A stretch of 16,130 nt of DNA from Kiritimatiellia bacterium (GCA_018432565.1 JAHDSS010000159.1:1-16130); one strand, 5' to 3'. Counted from the stretch's first letter, positions 7,843 through 15,004 are shown. Numbers and translations: made by a program. Notes: a model not told the origin generated them from the letters alone.

Positions 7843-8013
7843 CTAATCATGAATTAACTTGTTGTCATGCCAGTGAATTACGCGCATCCCGCGATCATGC
7901 AACCAGATAGGAATCCCGGCGGGGTTCAAGCGTTTTACTTGTTTATTTTTTTGCCCTGGCCCTTGCCCATCCCTTGCCGGACGATCATGGCAGCCACCGG
8001 AAGCCGCTGACAT
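7843..8013 (-). CDS. Possible small protein (56 aa), doubtful
   Basis: This frame starts at ATG 8013 behind GGGGGA and encodes 56 residues ending in IHWHDNKLIHD. The dipeptide His-Asp occurs four times, three of them from CATGAT hexamers. No family is recognised and the composition is not typical of its neighbours. It may be chance. It is listed because the start has a plausible ribosome site and the region is otherwise unexplained. Confidence 0.22.
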   Translation of the reverse strand: MSAASGGCHDRPARDGQGPGQKNKQVKRLNPAGIPIWLHDRGMRVIHWHDNKLIHD

Positions 8014-8016
8014 GAT
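7984..8016. repeat. Imperfect inverted repeat after rnc
   Basis: ATCATG (7984-7989) pairs with CATGAT (8011-8016). Inside, after one mismatch, CAGC pairs with GCTG, leaving an 11-base loop. It begins about 17 bases after the rnc stop on the minus strand. No T run follows, so it is more likely an mRNA 3' hairpin or processing site than an intrinsic terminator. Confidence 0.5.
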
Positions 8017-8032
8017 TCCCCCGCGCACCCCA

Positions 8033-8755
8033 TTATTCCCCGCCTTGGGGATCCATCGATCCCAGCGCCTCGCGCGCGGCATGCATTTCCGCTTCGCGCT
8101 TGCTGACACCGGTTCCTTCCCCCAGCCGGTCATCGCCCCGGAACACCGCCACCCGGAAATGCCGGAGATGCGCCGGACCGCTCTCCTCCATCACTTCGTA
8201 GCGGGGATTCTCTTTCCATTCCCGCTGCATCCGCTCCTGAAGCGCGCCCTTGGGATTGTCTTCGTCTCCCGCCTCCAGGGCCTGTTCGATCTCCTCGGCA
8301 AACGCGTTTATGAAAAAGGACCGGACGGCCTCCGGCCCGCCATCCAGCCATATCGCTCCGATCACCGCCTCCAGGGCATCCGCAAGAACCGCCCGCTTTT
8401 CCCGGCCGCCGCCCCGTTCCTCGCCGCGGCCCAGCCGCAGCCAGGATCCCAGGTCCAGCCGGCGGGCCACCCGCTCCAGAGCCGTCTCGTTGGTCAGACG
8501 GCTGCGCACCTTGGTCAGCGTCCCTTCGCGCCAGTCCATCCGCTGCGCCACCAGCCATTCGGCCGCCACCGCCCCGAGCACCGCGTCGCCCAGAAACTCC
8601 AGCCGCTGGTTCTCCACCGGCCCCGGCTCCGGCTGCTCCGCCGCATGCGACCCGTGGGTCAGCGCGGCCGCCAGCCGTTCCGGCTGCCGGAAGACATACC
8701 CCAGCCGTTGTTCCAGGTTCCCGTATTCCGCCGGGGTCTTGTCGTTCGGTTCCAT
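8033..8755 (-). CDS. rnc: Ribonuclease III
   Basis: RNase III cuts double-stranded RNA to mature rRNA and regulate mRNAs. The protein has 240 residues. The catalytic domain carries the signature NQRLEFLGDAVL at 49-60 (Glu 53, Asp 57) and LADALEAVIGAIWLDGG at 124-140 with the Mg-binding Asp 126 and Glu 129. The double-stranded RNA-binding domain follows from about 168 to 233 (NPKGALQERMQ ... SKREAEMHAAREAL). The ATG at 8755 lies 14 bases after the recombinase stop and has only a weak GAAAG ribosome site. It is the last gene of the apparent pepA-xerD-rnc unit. Confidence 0.97.
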   Translation of the reverse strand: MEPNDKTPAEYGNLEQRLGYVFRQPERLAAALTHGSHAAEQPEPGPVENQRLEFLGDAVLGAVAAEWLVAQRMDWREGTLTKVRSRLTNETALERVARRLDLGSWLRLGRGEERGGGREKRAVLADALEAVIGAIWLDGGPEAVRSFFINAFAEEIEQALEAGDEDNPKGALQERMQREWKENPRYEVMEESGPAHLRHFRVAVFRGDDRLGEGTGVSKREAEMHAAREALGSMDPQGGE

Positions 8756-8769
8756 CGTCTTGCTTTCTT

Positions 8770-9663
8770 TCAGGCCCGCGGATGGTACCGGTGATGCACC
8801 GCCTGCAGGCGCCCCTGGTCCACATGCGTGTAGATCTGCGTGGTCGAGATGTCCGCATGTCCCAGCATCTCCTGGATTGTCCGCAGCGACGCCCCGTTCG
8901 CCAGCAGGTGCGAGGCGAACGAATGACGCAGCACGTGCGGCGAGATGGACTGGCGGATGCCGGCCCGGCGCGCATAGGCGCGGATGTGCCGCCAGACCGT
9001 GATGCGCGACAGCGGGCGTCCCAGCCGCGACAGAAACACCGCGCGTTCGCCCGGCGCCGCGCGCCGCGCGTATTCCGGTCGCCCGTCCTCCAGCCAGGCG
9101 TTCACCGCCGCCTGCGCCCGCCGGCCGATCGGCACCACCCGCTCCTTGTCCCCCTTGCCCACGCAGCGGATGTAGTCGGCATCGAAGTGCAGCGCATCCA
9201 GCGTCAGCGAAGCCAGTTCGCTGACCCGCAGCCCCGTCGCATAGAAGGTCTCCAGCACCGCCCGGTCCCGCCGCCCCTTCCCCGTGGAGGGATCCGGCGC
9301 CGCCAGCAGCCGGTCCACCTCCTCCAGCGACAGCGTCGCCGGCAGCACTTTCCACAGACGCGGCGAATCCATCGCATCGGCCACGTTCACCGCCAGCAGT
9401 CCCTCCCGGGAGAGATGGCGGAAAAACACCTTCACCGCCACCAGCCGTCGCGCCAGGCTGGCCGTGGCCAGCCCCTTCTGCTTGCCCTCCATCAGAAAAT
9501 CCACGATGTCCCGCCGCTGCACGTCCTGGATTCCTCCCCGTCCCCGCCGCGCCGCGAACGCCAGGAATTCCGACAGATCCCGGCCGTAGGCCAGGCGCGT
9601 GTTCTCGCTCAGGCCCCGCTCCAGCACCAGGTGGTCCATGAACTGGTCGAGCAGGAACCGCAC
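8770..9663 (-). CDS. xerD: Tyrosine recombinase XerC/XerD
   Basis: Xer recombinases resolve chromosome dimers at dif at the division septum. The protein has 297 residues, matching XerD (298 in E. coli). The N-terminal SAM-like DNA-binding domain covers about 1-85. All catalytic residues are visible: Arg 146 (ATGLRVSEL), Lys 170 (GKGDKERVVP), His 243 and Arg 246 (SPHVLRHSFASHLL), His 269 (LGHADISTTQIYTHV) and the nucleophile Tyr 278. XerC, XerD and single-Xer systems cannot be separated firmly from sequence alone; xerD is the best fit by the QEMLGHADISTTQIYTHV block. The start is GTG at 9663, with GAGGA overlapping the pepA stop, so the genes are coupled. No dif-like site was found in the window. 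Confidence 0.93.
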   Translation of the reverse strand: MRFLLDQFMDHLVLERGLSENTRLAYGRDLSEFLAFAARRGRGGIQDVQRRDIVDFLMEGKQKGLATASLARRLVAVKVFFRHLSREGLLAVNVADAMDSPRLWKVLPATLSLEEVDRLLAAPDPSTGKGRRDRAVLETFYATGLRVSELASLTLDALHFDADYIRCVGKGDKERVVPIGRRAQAAVNAWLEDGRPEYARRAAPGERAVFLSRLGRPLSRITVWRHIRAYARRAGIRQSISPHVLRHSFASHLLANGASLRTIQEMLGHADISTTQIYTHVDQGRLQAVHHRYHPRA

Positions 9664-9675
9664 GCCGGTCTGTCC

Positions 9676-11163
9676 TCAGCGTCCGAAGTCGGTGCGCGCC
9701 GCCCAGTCCGCCAGCAGCCGCGCGGGCACCAGCGTGGCGCCCGGCGCCCCGTGCGCGGCCTCTTTCTCCAGCCAGGCCGTGCCCGCGATGTCCAGGTGCG
9801 CCCACGGAATCCCCTGCGGCACGAAAGCCTTCAGGAACGAACCGCCCGTGATCGTGCCCGCCGATCCGTCCCCGATGTTCCGGAGGTCCGCAAACGCCCC
9901 TTTCATCAGCTCGTCGTATTCCGGCCAAAGCGGCAGCTGCCACAGGCGCTCGCCCGTCGCCTCGCCCGACAGCATCAGGTCCAGCACCAGCCGGTCGTCG
10001 TTGCCGACCACCGCGGTGGCTTCGTGACCGAGCGCCACGATCACCGCCCCCGTCAGCGTGGCGATGTCCACGATTGCCGCCGGCTTCTCTTCGGCCGCCA
10101 TCGTCAGCGCGTCCGCCAGAATCAGCCGCCCTTCGGCATCGGTGTTCAGCACTTCGATGGTCTTGCCGTTTCGCGCCGTCACAATGTCGCCGGGACGCGT
10201 CGCCGCGCCGCCGGGCATGTTTTCCACCGCGGGGATGTAGGCCACCACCGGCCGCGGCAGCTTCAGCCGCGCCGCCAGCAGCACCGCCGCCAGCGCGGCC
10301 ATGCCCCCGCTTTTGTCGTACTTCATCCATTCCATGTTCTTGCCGGGCTTCAGGCTGATCCCGCCCGAATCGAACGTCACCGCCTTGCCCACCACGGCCA
10401 GCGGTTTCAACCGCCCTCCCCGCCGGCCGCTGTAGGCCAGCCGGATCAGGCAGCCCGGCCGGCGGCTGCCCTTCGCCACGGCCAGCAGGGCGCCGCATTT
10501 GGCTTGGTTCAGCGCCGCCGTGTCCCAGACCTTGCACGTCAGTCCCGCGGCACGCGCCAGCTTCCGGGTCCGGGCCGCCAACTCCATCGGTCCCAGCTCG
10601 TTGGCCGGCAGGTTGGCGATGTCGCGCACCTCCCGCAGCGTCGCCGATACCGTTTCGGCGCGGCGGACGGCCTCGCGGACAGCCGGCGCGGCCAGCGCCG
10701 CCCCCGTCCATTCAAAGGCGCAGGCCCCGCGGGAGGACCCGGTGCGATAGCGTTCAAAGGAATACGCCCCCTGATCCATCGCTTCGGCGGCCAGCCCCGC
10801 CAGTTCCGCCGTCTCGATCGGGAAGCGCGTCTCCACCGGCCATTCGAAAGCCGCCCGGCGGATGGCGCCCGCCTGGAACAAGGCACGACCGGCCGCCGCC
10901 CACGCCCGCCGCCAGCGCGCCGCATGGAATTCCTTTTCCTCTCCGATCCCCGCCAGCAGAATTCCCGCCACGGTCTGGGGCCAGGCCACGGTTCCGGCTT
11001 TGCCCTTGAATTCCGCCGCCTTGAGCCACGCCTCCAGCGCCTTGCGCTCGCCCCCGGACAGCGAAGGTCCGCCCAGCAGCCGGCCGTCCCGGACCAGCAT
11101 CAGGCGGACATCCGTCCGCCCGGACGGCTTGGGCGTCCAATGGAACTCAAAGGGCCTACTCAT
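9676..11163 (-). CDS. pepA: Leucyl aminopeptidase (M17 family)
   Basis: This cytosolic two-metal enzyme removes N-terminal residues from peptides; in E. coli PepA also assists Xer recombination at ColE1 cer by binding DNA. The protein has 495 residues. The C-terminal catalytic domain shows VVGKAVTFDSGGISLKPG at 257-274 and NTDAEGRL at 340-347. Metal and catalytic residues align with E. coli as Lys 260, Asp 265, Lys 272, Asp 283, Asp 342, Glu 344 and Arg 346, so the enzyme should be active. The N-terminal domain (about 1-160) is divergent, as is usual. The ATG at 11163 overlaps the lipoprotein stop by eight bases. Being next to xerD is suggestive given the PepA-Xer link, but this may be coincidence. 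Confidence 0.95.
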   Translation of the reverse strand: MSRPFEFHWTPKPSGRTDVRLMLVRDGRLLGGPSLSGGERKALEAWLKAAEFKGKAGTVAWPQTVAGILLAGIGEEKEFHAARWRRAWAAAGRALFQAGAIRRAAFEWPVETRFPIETAELAGLAAEAMDQGAYSFERYRTGSSRGACAFEWTGAALAAPAVREAVRRAETVSATLREVRDIANLPANELGPMELAARTRKLARAAGLTCKVWDTAALNQAKCGALLAVAKGSRRPGCLIRLAYSGRRGGRLKPLAVVGKAVTFDSGGISLKPGKNMEWMKYDKSGGMAALAAVLLAARLKLPRPVVAYIPAVENMPGGAATRPGDIVTARNGKTIEVLNTDAEGRLILADALTMAAEEKPAAIVDIATLTGAVIVALGHEATAVVGNDDRLVLDLMLSGEATGERLWQLPLWPEYDELMKGAFADLRNIGDGSAGTITGGSFLKAFVPQGIPWAHLDIAGTAWLEKEAAHGAPGATLVPARLLADWAARTDFGR

Positions 11164-11512
11164 CGCCGCGGCACTCCGGGGGCAGCTTCGCCCGCGCGTC
11201 TTCATCCGCGGGCAGGTCGTTGACCGCAAAGCCCGCGTGGCGCACCGCCACCTCCACGTTGCGCCGCCCCAGGCGGACATTGTCGAACTTCACCCACGCC
11301 TTGCGCTGTTCGACATCCACCCGGATCTCCTGGATCGCCCCCTCCGGTCCGGTCCCCAGCGTGCCGACCGCCTCCCGCACCCGCCGGGCGCAATCCTCCG
11401 TCCGCATCGCCGGGATCGCCAGCTCCATCTCCGACACCGTATTGCGGAAGCAGCCCGCCGCCAGAACCAGCAGCGCCGCCAGCGCCATCCCACCCGGTAT
11501 TGATTTTCTCAT
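11156..11512 (-). CDS. Lipoprotein with degenerate heavy-metal-associated-like domain
   Basis: The protein has 118 residues from ATG 11512. It begins with a lipoprotein signal: basic MRKS, a hydrophobic stretch, then the lipobox LAAGC with the lipidated Cys at 21. Residues about 30-100 have the layout of an HMA/CopZ-like fold: LAIPAMRTEDCARRVREAV, then IQEIRVDVEQRKAWVKFD, then VEVAVRHAGFAV. The metal motif MxCxxC reads MRTEDC (36-41), so only the second Cys remains and copper binding of the normal kind is doubtful. ATG 11518 is an alternative start, but GGGAG is eight bases from 11512 and too near 11518. It overlaps pepA and probably belongs to the same operon. Its role is unknown. Confidence 0.72.
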   Translation of the reverse strand: MRKSIPGGMALAALLVLAAGCFRNTVSEMELAIPAMRTEDCARRVREAVGTLGTGPEGAIQEIRVDVEQRKAWVKFDNVRLGRRNVEVAVRHAGFAVNDLPADEDARAKLPPECRGDE

Positions 11513-11564
11513 TCGCATCTCTCCCAAAAAGCTGGGCAAACTATTCACCGCCGCGCCGCCCCTG

Positions 11565-12959
11565 TCAATCTTCCCGGTCCAGCGCCAGCTGCCGTTCCGC
11601 CAGGTCCGCCGCCAGCCGCGCCCGTTCCGCCAGGCCCGGAACCGCCGCCATGGCCGGGTCCTCCGCGAATTCCCGGTACAGGCGCAACGCCTCTTCGCGC
11701 CGTCCCTGCCGCCACACCGCCAGCGCCAGGTTCAAGCGCACATTGGGCGAACCCGGCGTGTCGGCCAGCAGCTCGCGATAGACCCGCTCGGCTTCGGCCG
11801 GCTCTCCCATCCGCATCCATTCCCCGGCCTGCCGGTAGCGGAAATAGGTCGGCCGCCCCAGCCGGGCGGCCCGGCCATACAGCACGGCCGCGCGGTCATG
11901 ATGTCCCTCCCCGGAGGCCAGGCGCGCCTGCCGTTCGATGTCCGCCAGATCCGCCGCCGGCGGCCGCTCGCGATGCACCACCCCCCGGGCCAGCAGCGCC
12001 AGCAGCAGAATGCCCGCCAGACCCGCGGCGGCCTGCGCCATCCGCCGGCCATGGGCATCCAGCCAGCGCGCCGCCGCCGGAATCTCACGCAGATAGGCGG
12101 CGCGCGCGGTTTCCGCGTTGCCGCTCAGCATGGCCCACGCCGCGGTTTCCGCCGGCGTCGCCCCGGACGGCAAGCCGTCGCGCAGCAGACGCGCCACCAC
12201 CGTGTTGTGGGGGGTCTTCAGCAGCAGCGCCAGAAACAGGATCCGGGCCCGGGCCGGCCACGCCGACGCCTCCCAGCAGGCGGCCCGCGCCCGCAGGCCT
12301 TCGCTCATGTCCAGCGTCCGCCCGCCCCACGCCAGCGGGAGGAAACCGCACGGCGACAGATCCGGAACGGTTCGGCCGTCTTCCATCCGGTGAAACGCCG
12401 ACGCTTCCGGGTTCCAGAACGACTCTTTCAGCCAGACATCCAGTTCCCGTTGCTCGCCCTCGGCCATGTCCAGCGTCCTGGCATATTCCTCTTCGCGGTC
12501 TTCCGCCAGCCGGCAGAACGCATCCGCCTCGTTCCAAAGCAGCACGGCCAAATCCACGGTGAACCGCCCCGGCGCGTATTCCGCCGGAAACAGCGCCTCC
12601 TCCGCCGACGGCCACAGGGGCAGCGCCGAGCCCCCCGTGTCGTAGCGGTCGAAGGCTCCTTCCAGATAGCGCGCCAGCTTCGGCAGCAGCCGTACCCGCA
12701 GAGCCTCCCCCCCGGGCAGCGCCTGAATCACCCGCTCGGCCCATTGACACGCCACCGGGCACGGGGGAGTCAGCCGCCCCTTTTCATCGGCGGTCCCCAG
12801 CCACTCTTCCAGCAGCGCCGCCGCCCGCGCGGGATCCGTCAGGGTCCAGCCCGCGATCGCCAGCGGCAGGCTTGCTCCCGCCGAGGCCGCGTCGAGGGGC
12901 AGCGCCTCCGGCCCTGCATCTGAATCCCGTCTCCCGGATGGCGTCTGCTGCAACTCCAT
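11565..12959 (-). CDS. Membrane protein: degenerate glycosidase-like N-terminus, one helix, TPR C-terminus
   Basis: The protein has 464 residues. Residues about 30-240 resemble part of an (alpha/alpha)6 barrel as in GH63/MGH1-like glycosidases: DRYDTGGSALPLWPS, FTVDLAVLLWNEADAFCRLAE and WLKESFWNPEASAFHRMEDG. The catalytic signature region of these enzymes (such as WRGPxW) is not seen and the barrel is short, so it is probably not an active enzyme. One membrane helix spans about 307-327 (AQAAAGLAGILLLALLARGVV). Residues about 340-435 form two or three TPR repeats (AAVLYGRAARLG, EAERVYRELLADTPGSPNVRLNLALA, EEALRLYREFAED). It lies 52 bases upstream of the lipoprotein gene and probably heads the operon down to rnc. 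The ATG at 12959 is chosen because a TATACT box sits six bases before it. Confidence 0.75.
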   Translation of the reverse strand: MELQQTPSGRRDSDAGPEALPLDAASAGASLPLAIAGWTLTDPARAAALLEEWLGTADEKGRLTPPCPVACQWAERVIQALPGGEALRVRLLPKLARYLEGAFDRYDTGGSALPLWPSAEEALFPAEYAPGRFTVDLAVLLWNEADAFCRLAEDREEEYARTLDMAEGEQRELDVWLKESFWNPEASAFHRMEDGRTVPDLSPCGFLPLAWGGRTLDMSEGLRARAACWEASAWPARARILFLALLLKTPHNTVVARLLRDGLPSGATPAETAAWAMLSGNAETARAAYLREIPAAARWLDAHGRRMAQAAAGLAGILLLALLARGVVHRERPPAADLADIERQARLASGEGHHDRAAVLYGRAARLGRPTYFRYRQAGEWMRMGEPAEAERVYRELLADTPGSPNVRLNLALAVWRQGRREEALRLYREFAEDPAMAAVPGLAERARLAADLAERQLALDRED

Positions 12960-12965
12960 GGCGGC

Positions 12966-12993
12966 AGTATAGGCCCCTCCCGCCCATCCTCCA
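12966..12993 (-). promoter_or_regulatory. Predicted promoter of the TPR-protein operon, apparently leaderless
   Basis: Read on the minus strand, TATACT (12966-12971) ends six bases before ATG 12959. A poor -35 candidate TGGAGG (12988-12993) lies 16 bases upstream of it. The nearest purine-rich ribosome-like run is about 13-18 bases before the ATG, farther than usual. Confidence 0.4.
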
Positions 12994-13040
12994 GTCTCTT
13001 TTTCTCCCCCCCCCGCCCGAAAATTTCCTGGAATTGCCGC

Positions 13041-13068
13041 TTGCCATTCCCCCGCCCTATGGTAGATT
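13041..13068 (+). promoter_or_regulatory. Predicted promoter of the RNA-binding protein gene
   Basis: TTGCCA (13041-13046), 16 bases, TAGATT (13063-13068). An overlapping alternative is TTGCCG (13034-13039), 18 bases, TATGGT (13058-13063). Either gives a leader of about 130 bases before the ATG at 13208. Confidence 0.55.
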
Positions 13069-13074
13069 GCCGCA

Positions 13075-13207
13075 AGCTTGGTGAGAAAAGTTAGCTTGAG
13101 TTGGCAGGTAGTCCATCGTCCGCATCGGCGGTCCAGGGGGACATCTTCACCCGAACGAGTCGGGACAGTCATGAGAACGATCCCCCGGAGCAGAAAGAAT
13201 ACGAAAC
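13075..13207 (+). promoter_or_regulatory. Long 5' leader of the RNA-binding protein gene
   Basis: About 130 bases separate the predicted start site from the ATG. Small hairpins can be drawn (CCGC-ATCG-GCGG near 13119-13130; CCCGA-acgag-TCGGG near 13150-13165). The only GGAG lies about 17 bases from the ATG and the near region is A-rich, so translation may depend on leader folding. I match no known riboswitch class. Confidence 0.4.
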
Positions 13208-13528
13208 ATGGCTACGAAACTGTATATTGGAAACCTGTCGTTTGACACCACGGAAAGCGATCTGCGCGAAACGTTCGCCGCGTTCGGCGATGTCGCCAGC
13301 TGCAACGTCATCACGGACCGCGACACCGGCCGCCCCCGCGGCTTTGCGTTTGTCGAAATGGTCTCGGCCGATGCGGCCAACAAGGCCGTTGCCGAGCTGA
13401 ACGGCAAGGAACTCGGCGGACGCGCCCTGGTGGTCAACGAAGCGCGCCCGCGCGAAGACCGCCCCCGCGGCGGCGGCGGCGGCTACGGCGGCGGCGGCTT
13501 CGGCGGCGGACGCCGCAACCGCTACTAG
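13208..13528 (+). CDS. Glycine-tailed RRM RNA-binding protein
   Basis: The protein has 106 residues. Residues 4-80 are one RNA recognition motif with RNP2 LYIGNL at 5-10 and RNP1 RGFAFVEM at 44-51, the aromatic residues that stack on RNA bases being present. A short tail (about 81-106) is rich in Arg and Gly: RPRGGGGGYGGGGFGGGRRN. This is the typical design of bacterial and cyanobacterial Rbp-type proteins, which bind single-stranded RNA and are often cold-responsive; that role is inferred. The gene is alone, with its own promoter, a long leader and a strong terminator. Confidence 0.95.
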   Translation: MATKLYIGNLSFDTTESDLRETFAAFGDVASCNVITDRDTGRPRGFAFVEMVSADAANKAVAELNGKELGGRALVVNEARPREDRPRGGGGGYGGGGFGGGRRNRY

Positions 13529-13546
13529 AATCCGCATCTCCTGCAC

Positions 13547-13576
13547 AGCGCCGCGGCATGCCGCGGCGCTTTTTTT
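13547..13576 (+). terminator. Intrinsic terminator of the RNA-binding protein gene
   Basis: A perfect 24-bp palindrome at 13547-13570 (arms AGCGCCGCGGCA and its complement, no spacer) runs into seven T (13570-13576), 19 bases after the stop codon. Confidence 0.93.
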
Positions 13577-13614
13577 ATCCCTCCCCCCTCCCGAGGTGCC
13601 ATCCGGATTTGGGG

Positions 13615-13643
13615 TGGCGATTCCCTGCGCCCCGCGGTAGGAT
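13615..13643 (+). promoter_or_regulatory. Possible promoter of the rhomboid gene, nearly leaderless
   Basis: TGGCGA (13615-13620), 17 bases, TAGGAT (13638-13643), then nine bases to ATG 13653. The upstream half, TGGCGATTC, is identical to that of the RlmN-like gene. The alternative reading is that AGGA within TAGGAT is a ribosome site ten bases from the ATG, with the true promoter not identified. Confidence 0.4.
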
Positions 13644-13652
13644 GGCTTCCCG

Positions 13653-14477
13653 ATGAGTTACCGCGCGTATTCAACCCATCCGTATTCCTCCGGTTCCCCC
13701 GGCCTGTTCGCCCAGCTGCCGCCGGTCGTGGCCGCGCTGATCAAAATCAATGTCGGCGTGTTTCTGGTGATGTGGCTCCTGCGGCTGGACGGACTCTATG
13801 CGCTGCTGGCGCTTTCCTACAACGGTCTGTTCCGCGGCATGATCTGGCAGCCCGTCACCTACATGTTCCTTCATGGCGGATTCATGCATCTGCTCTTCAA
13901 CATGTTCACGCTGTTCTTTCTCGGTCCCGAAACGGAACGCGCCATGGGGTCCCGGCACTTCCTGGCCATGTATCTGCTCAGCGGCGTGCTCGGCGGCCTG
14001 GGCTGGATCTGGCTCTCGCCCCATTCCCATGCCCTGTGCGTCGGCGCATCCGGCGCCATCTACGGCGTGCTCGCCGCCTTCGCCACCCTGTATCCCCGCC
14101 GGCGCCTCACCCTGCTGGTCTTTTTCATTTTCCCCGTCACCCTGATGGCCTGGCAGCTCGTCGCGGGACTCGCCCTCGTCGAATTCATGCTCGCCGGCCG
14201 CGATCAGGCCTCCGGCATCGCCCATACCGCCCACCTGGCCGGCGCCTTTGCCGGCTTCCTGTACATTGACCAGCTCTTCGAGAGCACCCACCTGCGACGG
14301 CTGTGGAGCCGCCTCCGGGACTATGTCGCCCAGCGCCCCGCCGCGCCCCGCGCCTCCCCCCCCCCTCCCGACCAGGCCGAAGTGGACCGCATCCTCGACA
14401 AAATCAGCGCCCGGGGCATTCAATCCCTGACCCGCGCGGAGCGCCAGACGCTCCACCGCGCCTCGCGGACCTTCTGA
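13653..14477 (+). CDS. Rhomboid family intramembrane serine protease
   Basis: Rhomboids cut substrate helices inside the membrane. The protein has 274 residues and about six membrane helices (roughly 24-42, 66-90, 103-121, 128-147, 152-178 and 188-206). The catalytic dyad is visible: Ser 133 in GASGAIYG and His 194 in AHTAHLAGAFAG. Helix 2 carries the conserved HGGFMHLLFNM block (74-84), so it should be active. After the membrane part, a cytosolic tail has a Pro-rich linker (about 229-240) and then QAEVDRILDKISARGIQSLT, matching the small C-terminal domain (DUF6576-like) found on many rhomboids of Bacteroidota and PVC bacteria. Its stop is three bases from the stop of the convergent GNAT gene. 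Confidence 0.93.
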   Translation: MSYRAYSTHPYSSGSPGLFAQLPPVVAALIKINVGVFLVMWLLRLDGLYALLALSYNGLFRGMIWQPVTYMFLHGGFMHLLFNMFTLFFLGPETERAMGSRHFLAMYLLSGVLGGLGWIWLSPHSHALCVGASGAIYGVLAAFATLYPRRRLTLLVFFIFPVTLMAWQLVAGLALVEFMLAGRDQASGIAHTAHLAGAFAGFLYIDQLFESTHLRRLWSRLRDYVAQRPAAPRASPPPPDQAEVDRILDKISARGIQSLTRAERQTLHRASRTF

Positions 14478-14480
14478 GGC

Positions 14481-14936
14481 CTACCGCATGTCTTCGAAGA
14501 CCAGGAACTGCTTTTCGGCCATCCCCAGGCCGCGGTACACCCGCTGACCCTGCACATCGTCCTGGTGGACATAGCTGCGGAAGCCGCAGATGTTGCCTTC
14601 CCGCGCCGCCAGTTCCTCCAGCTTCCGGTAGATGGCCCCGTGCACGTCGCAGCCGCGGTATTCCGGCTTCACATAGCAGCTGCCGATCCACCAGAACATC
14701 TTGTTGCGCCAGGCCGTCCATTCAAAATGAACCTTGATGCATCCCGCCATCGCGCCGTTGATCTCCGCCACCAGGTAAAAGCCGCGTTCGGGATGCCCCA
14801 GCAGCGCCACCACCCCCGACGCCACCGTCTGCTCGTCCAGCGCAAGCCCCTCCGTTTCCATCGCCATCGCCCGGTTGAACCCCGCAATCCGGCCCGCTTC
14901 CGCCGCTGTCGCCTGCCGCACGTTAATCTCGCTCAT
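14481..14936 (-). CDS. GNAT family N-acetyltransferase
   Basis: The protein has 151 residues and the GNAT layout: an N-terminal strand-helix INVRQATAAEAGRIAGFNRAMA, the central strands RGFYLVAEINGAMAGCIKV (51-69), the strand WIGSCYVKPEYRG (83-95) leading into the acetyl-CoA pyrophosphate loop RGCDVHGAIYRKLEELA (94-110), and a final GQRVYRGLGMAEKQFLVFE. The loop differs a little from the usual RxxGxG/A form but keeps the position. The ATG at 14936 has GGAGG six bases upstream (14943-14947). The substrate cannot be inferred. It lies 89 bases downstream of the permease on the same strand and has its own promoter candidate. Confidence 0.9.
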   Translation of the reverse strand: MSEINVRQATAAEAGRIAGFNRAMAMETEGLALDEQTVASGVVALLGHPERGFYLVAEINGAMAGCIKVHFEWTAWRNKMFWWIGSCYVKPEYRGCDVHGAIYRKLEELAAREGNICGFRSYVHQDDVQGQRVYRGLGMAEKQFLVFEDMR

Positions 14937-14960
14937 GTGTCGCCTCCGGTTGTTGTCCTC

Positions 14961-14989
14961 CTTATACCGGAAGGACGCCGGATTGAAAA
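14961..14989 (-). promoter_or_regulatory. Possible promoter of the GNAT gene
   Basis: Read on the minus strand: TTTTCA (14984-14989), 17 bases, TATAAG (14961-14966). The -10 is good and the -35 poor. The start site would be about 20 bases before the ATG. Confidence 0.4.
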
Positions 14990-15004
14990 CCGCCAAGTGC
15001 CTTC

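Larger units (their letters stand above)
7828..8032. other. Intergenic region downstream of rnc, relatively AT-rich
   Basis: This stretch is poorer in GC than its surroundings. It holds an imperfect inverted repeat next to the rnc stop (7984-8016) and one weak small reading frame (7843-8013). I see no T-run terminator for the rnc operon and no tRNA. The whole gap between confident genes is 7717-8032. Confidence 0.5.

Noticed and set aside
8756..10711. Minus-strand frame extending rnc far upstream into one 892-residue product
   Set aside because: The upstream part is Gly/Ala/Arg-rich out-of-frame reading of xerD and pepA; RNase III homology begins at ATG 8755.
11220..12923. Long plus-strand open frame opposite the TPR and lipoprotein genes
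   Set aside because: Its product is dominated by Arg, Pro, Gln and His with no motif, the usual antisense shadow of GC-rich coding DNA; the minus-strand frames have recognisable domains.
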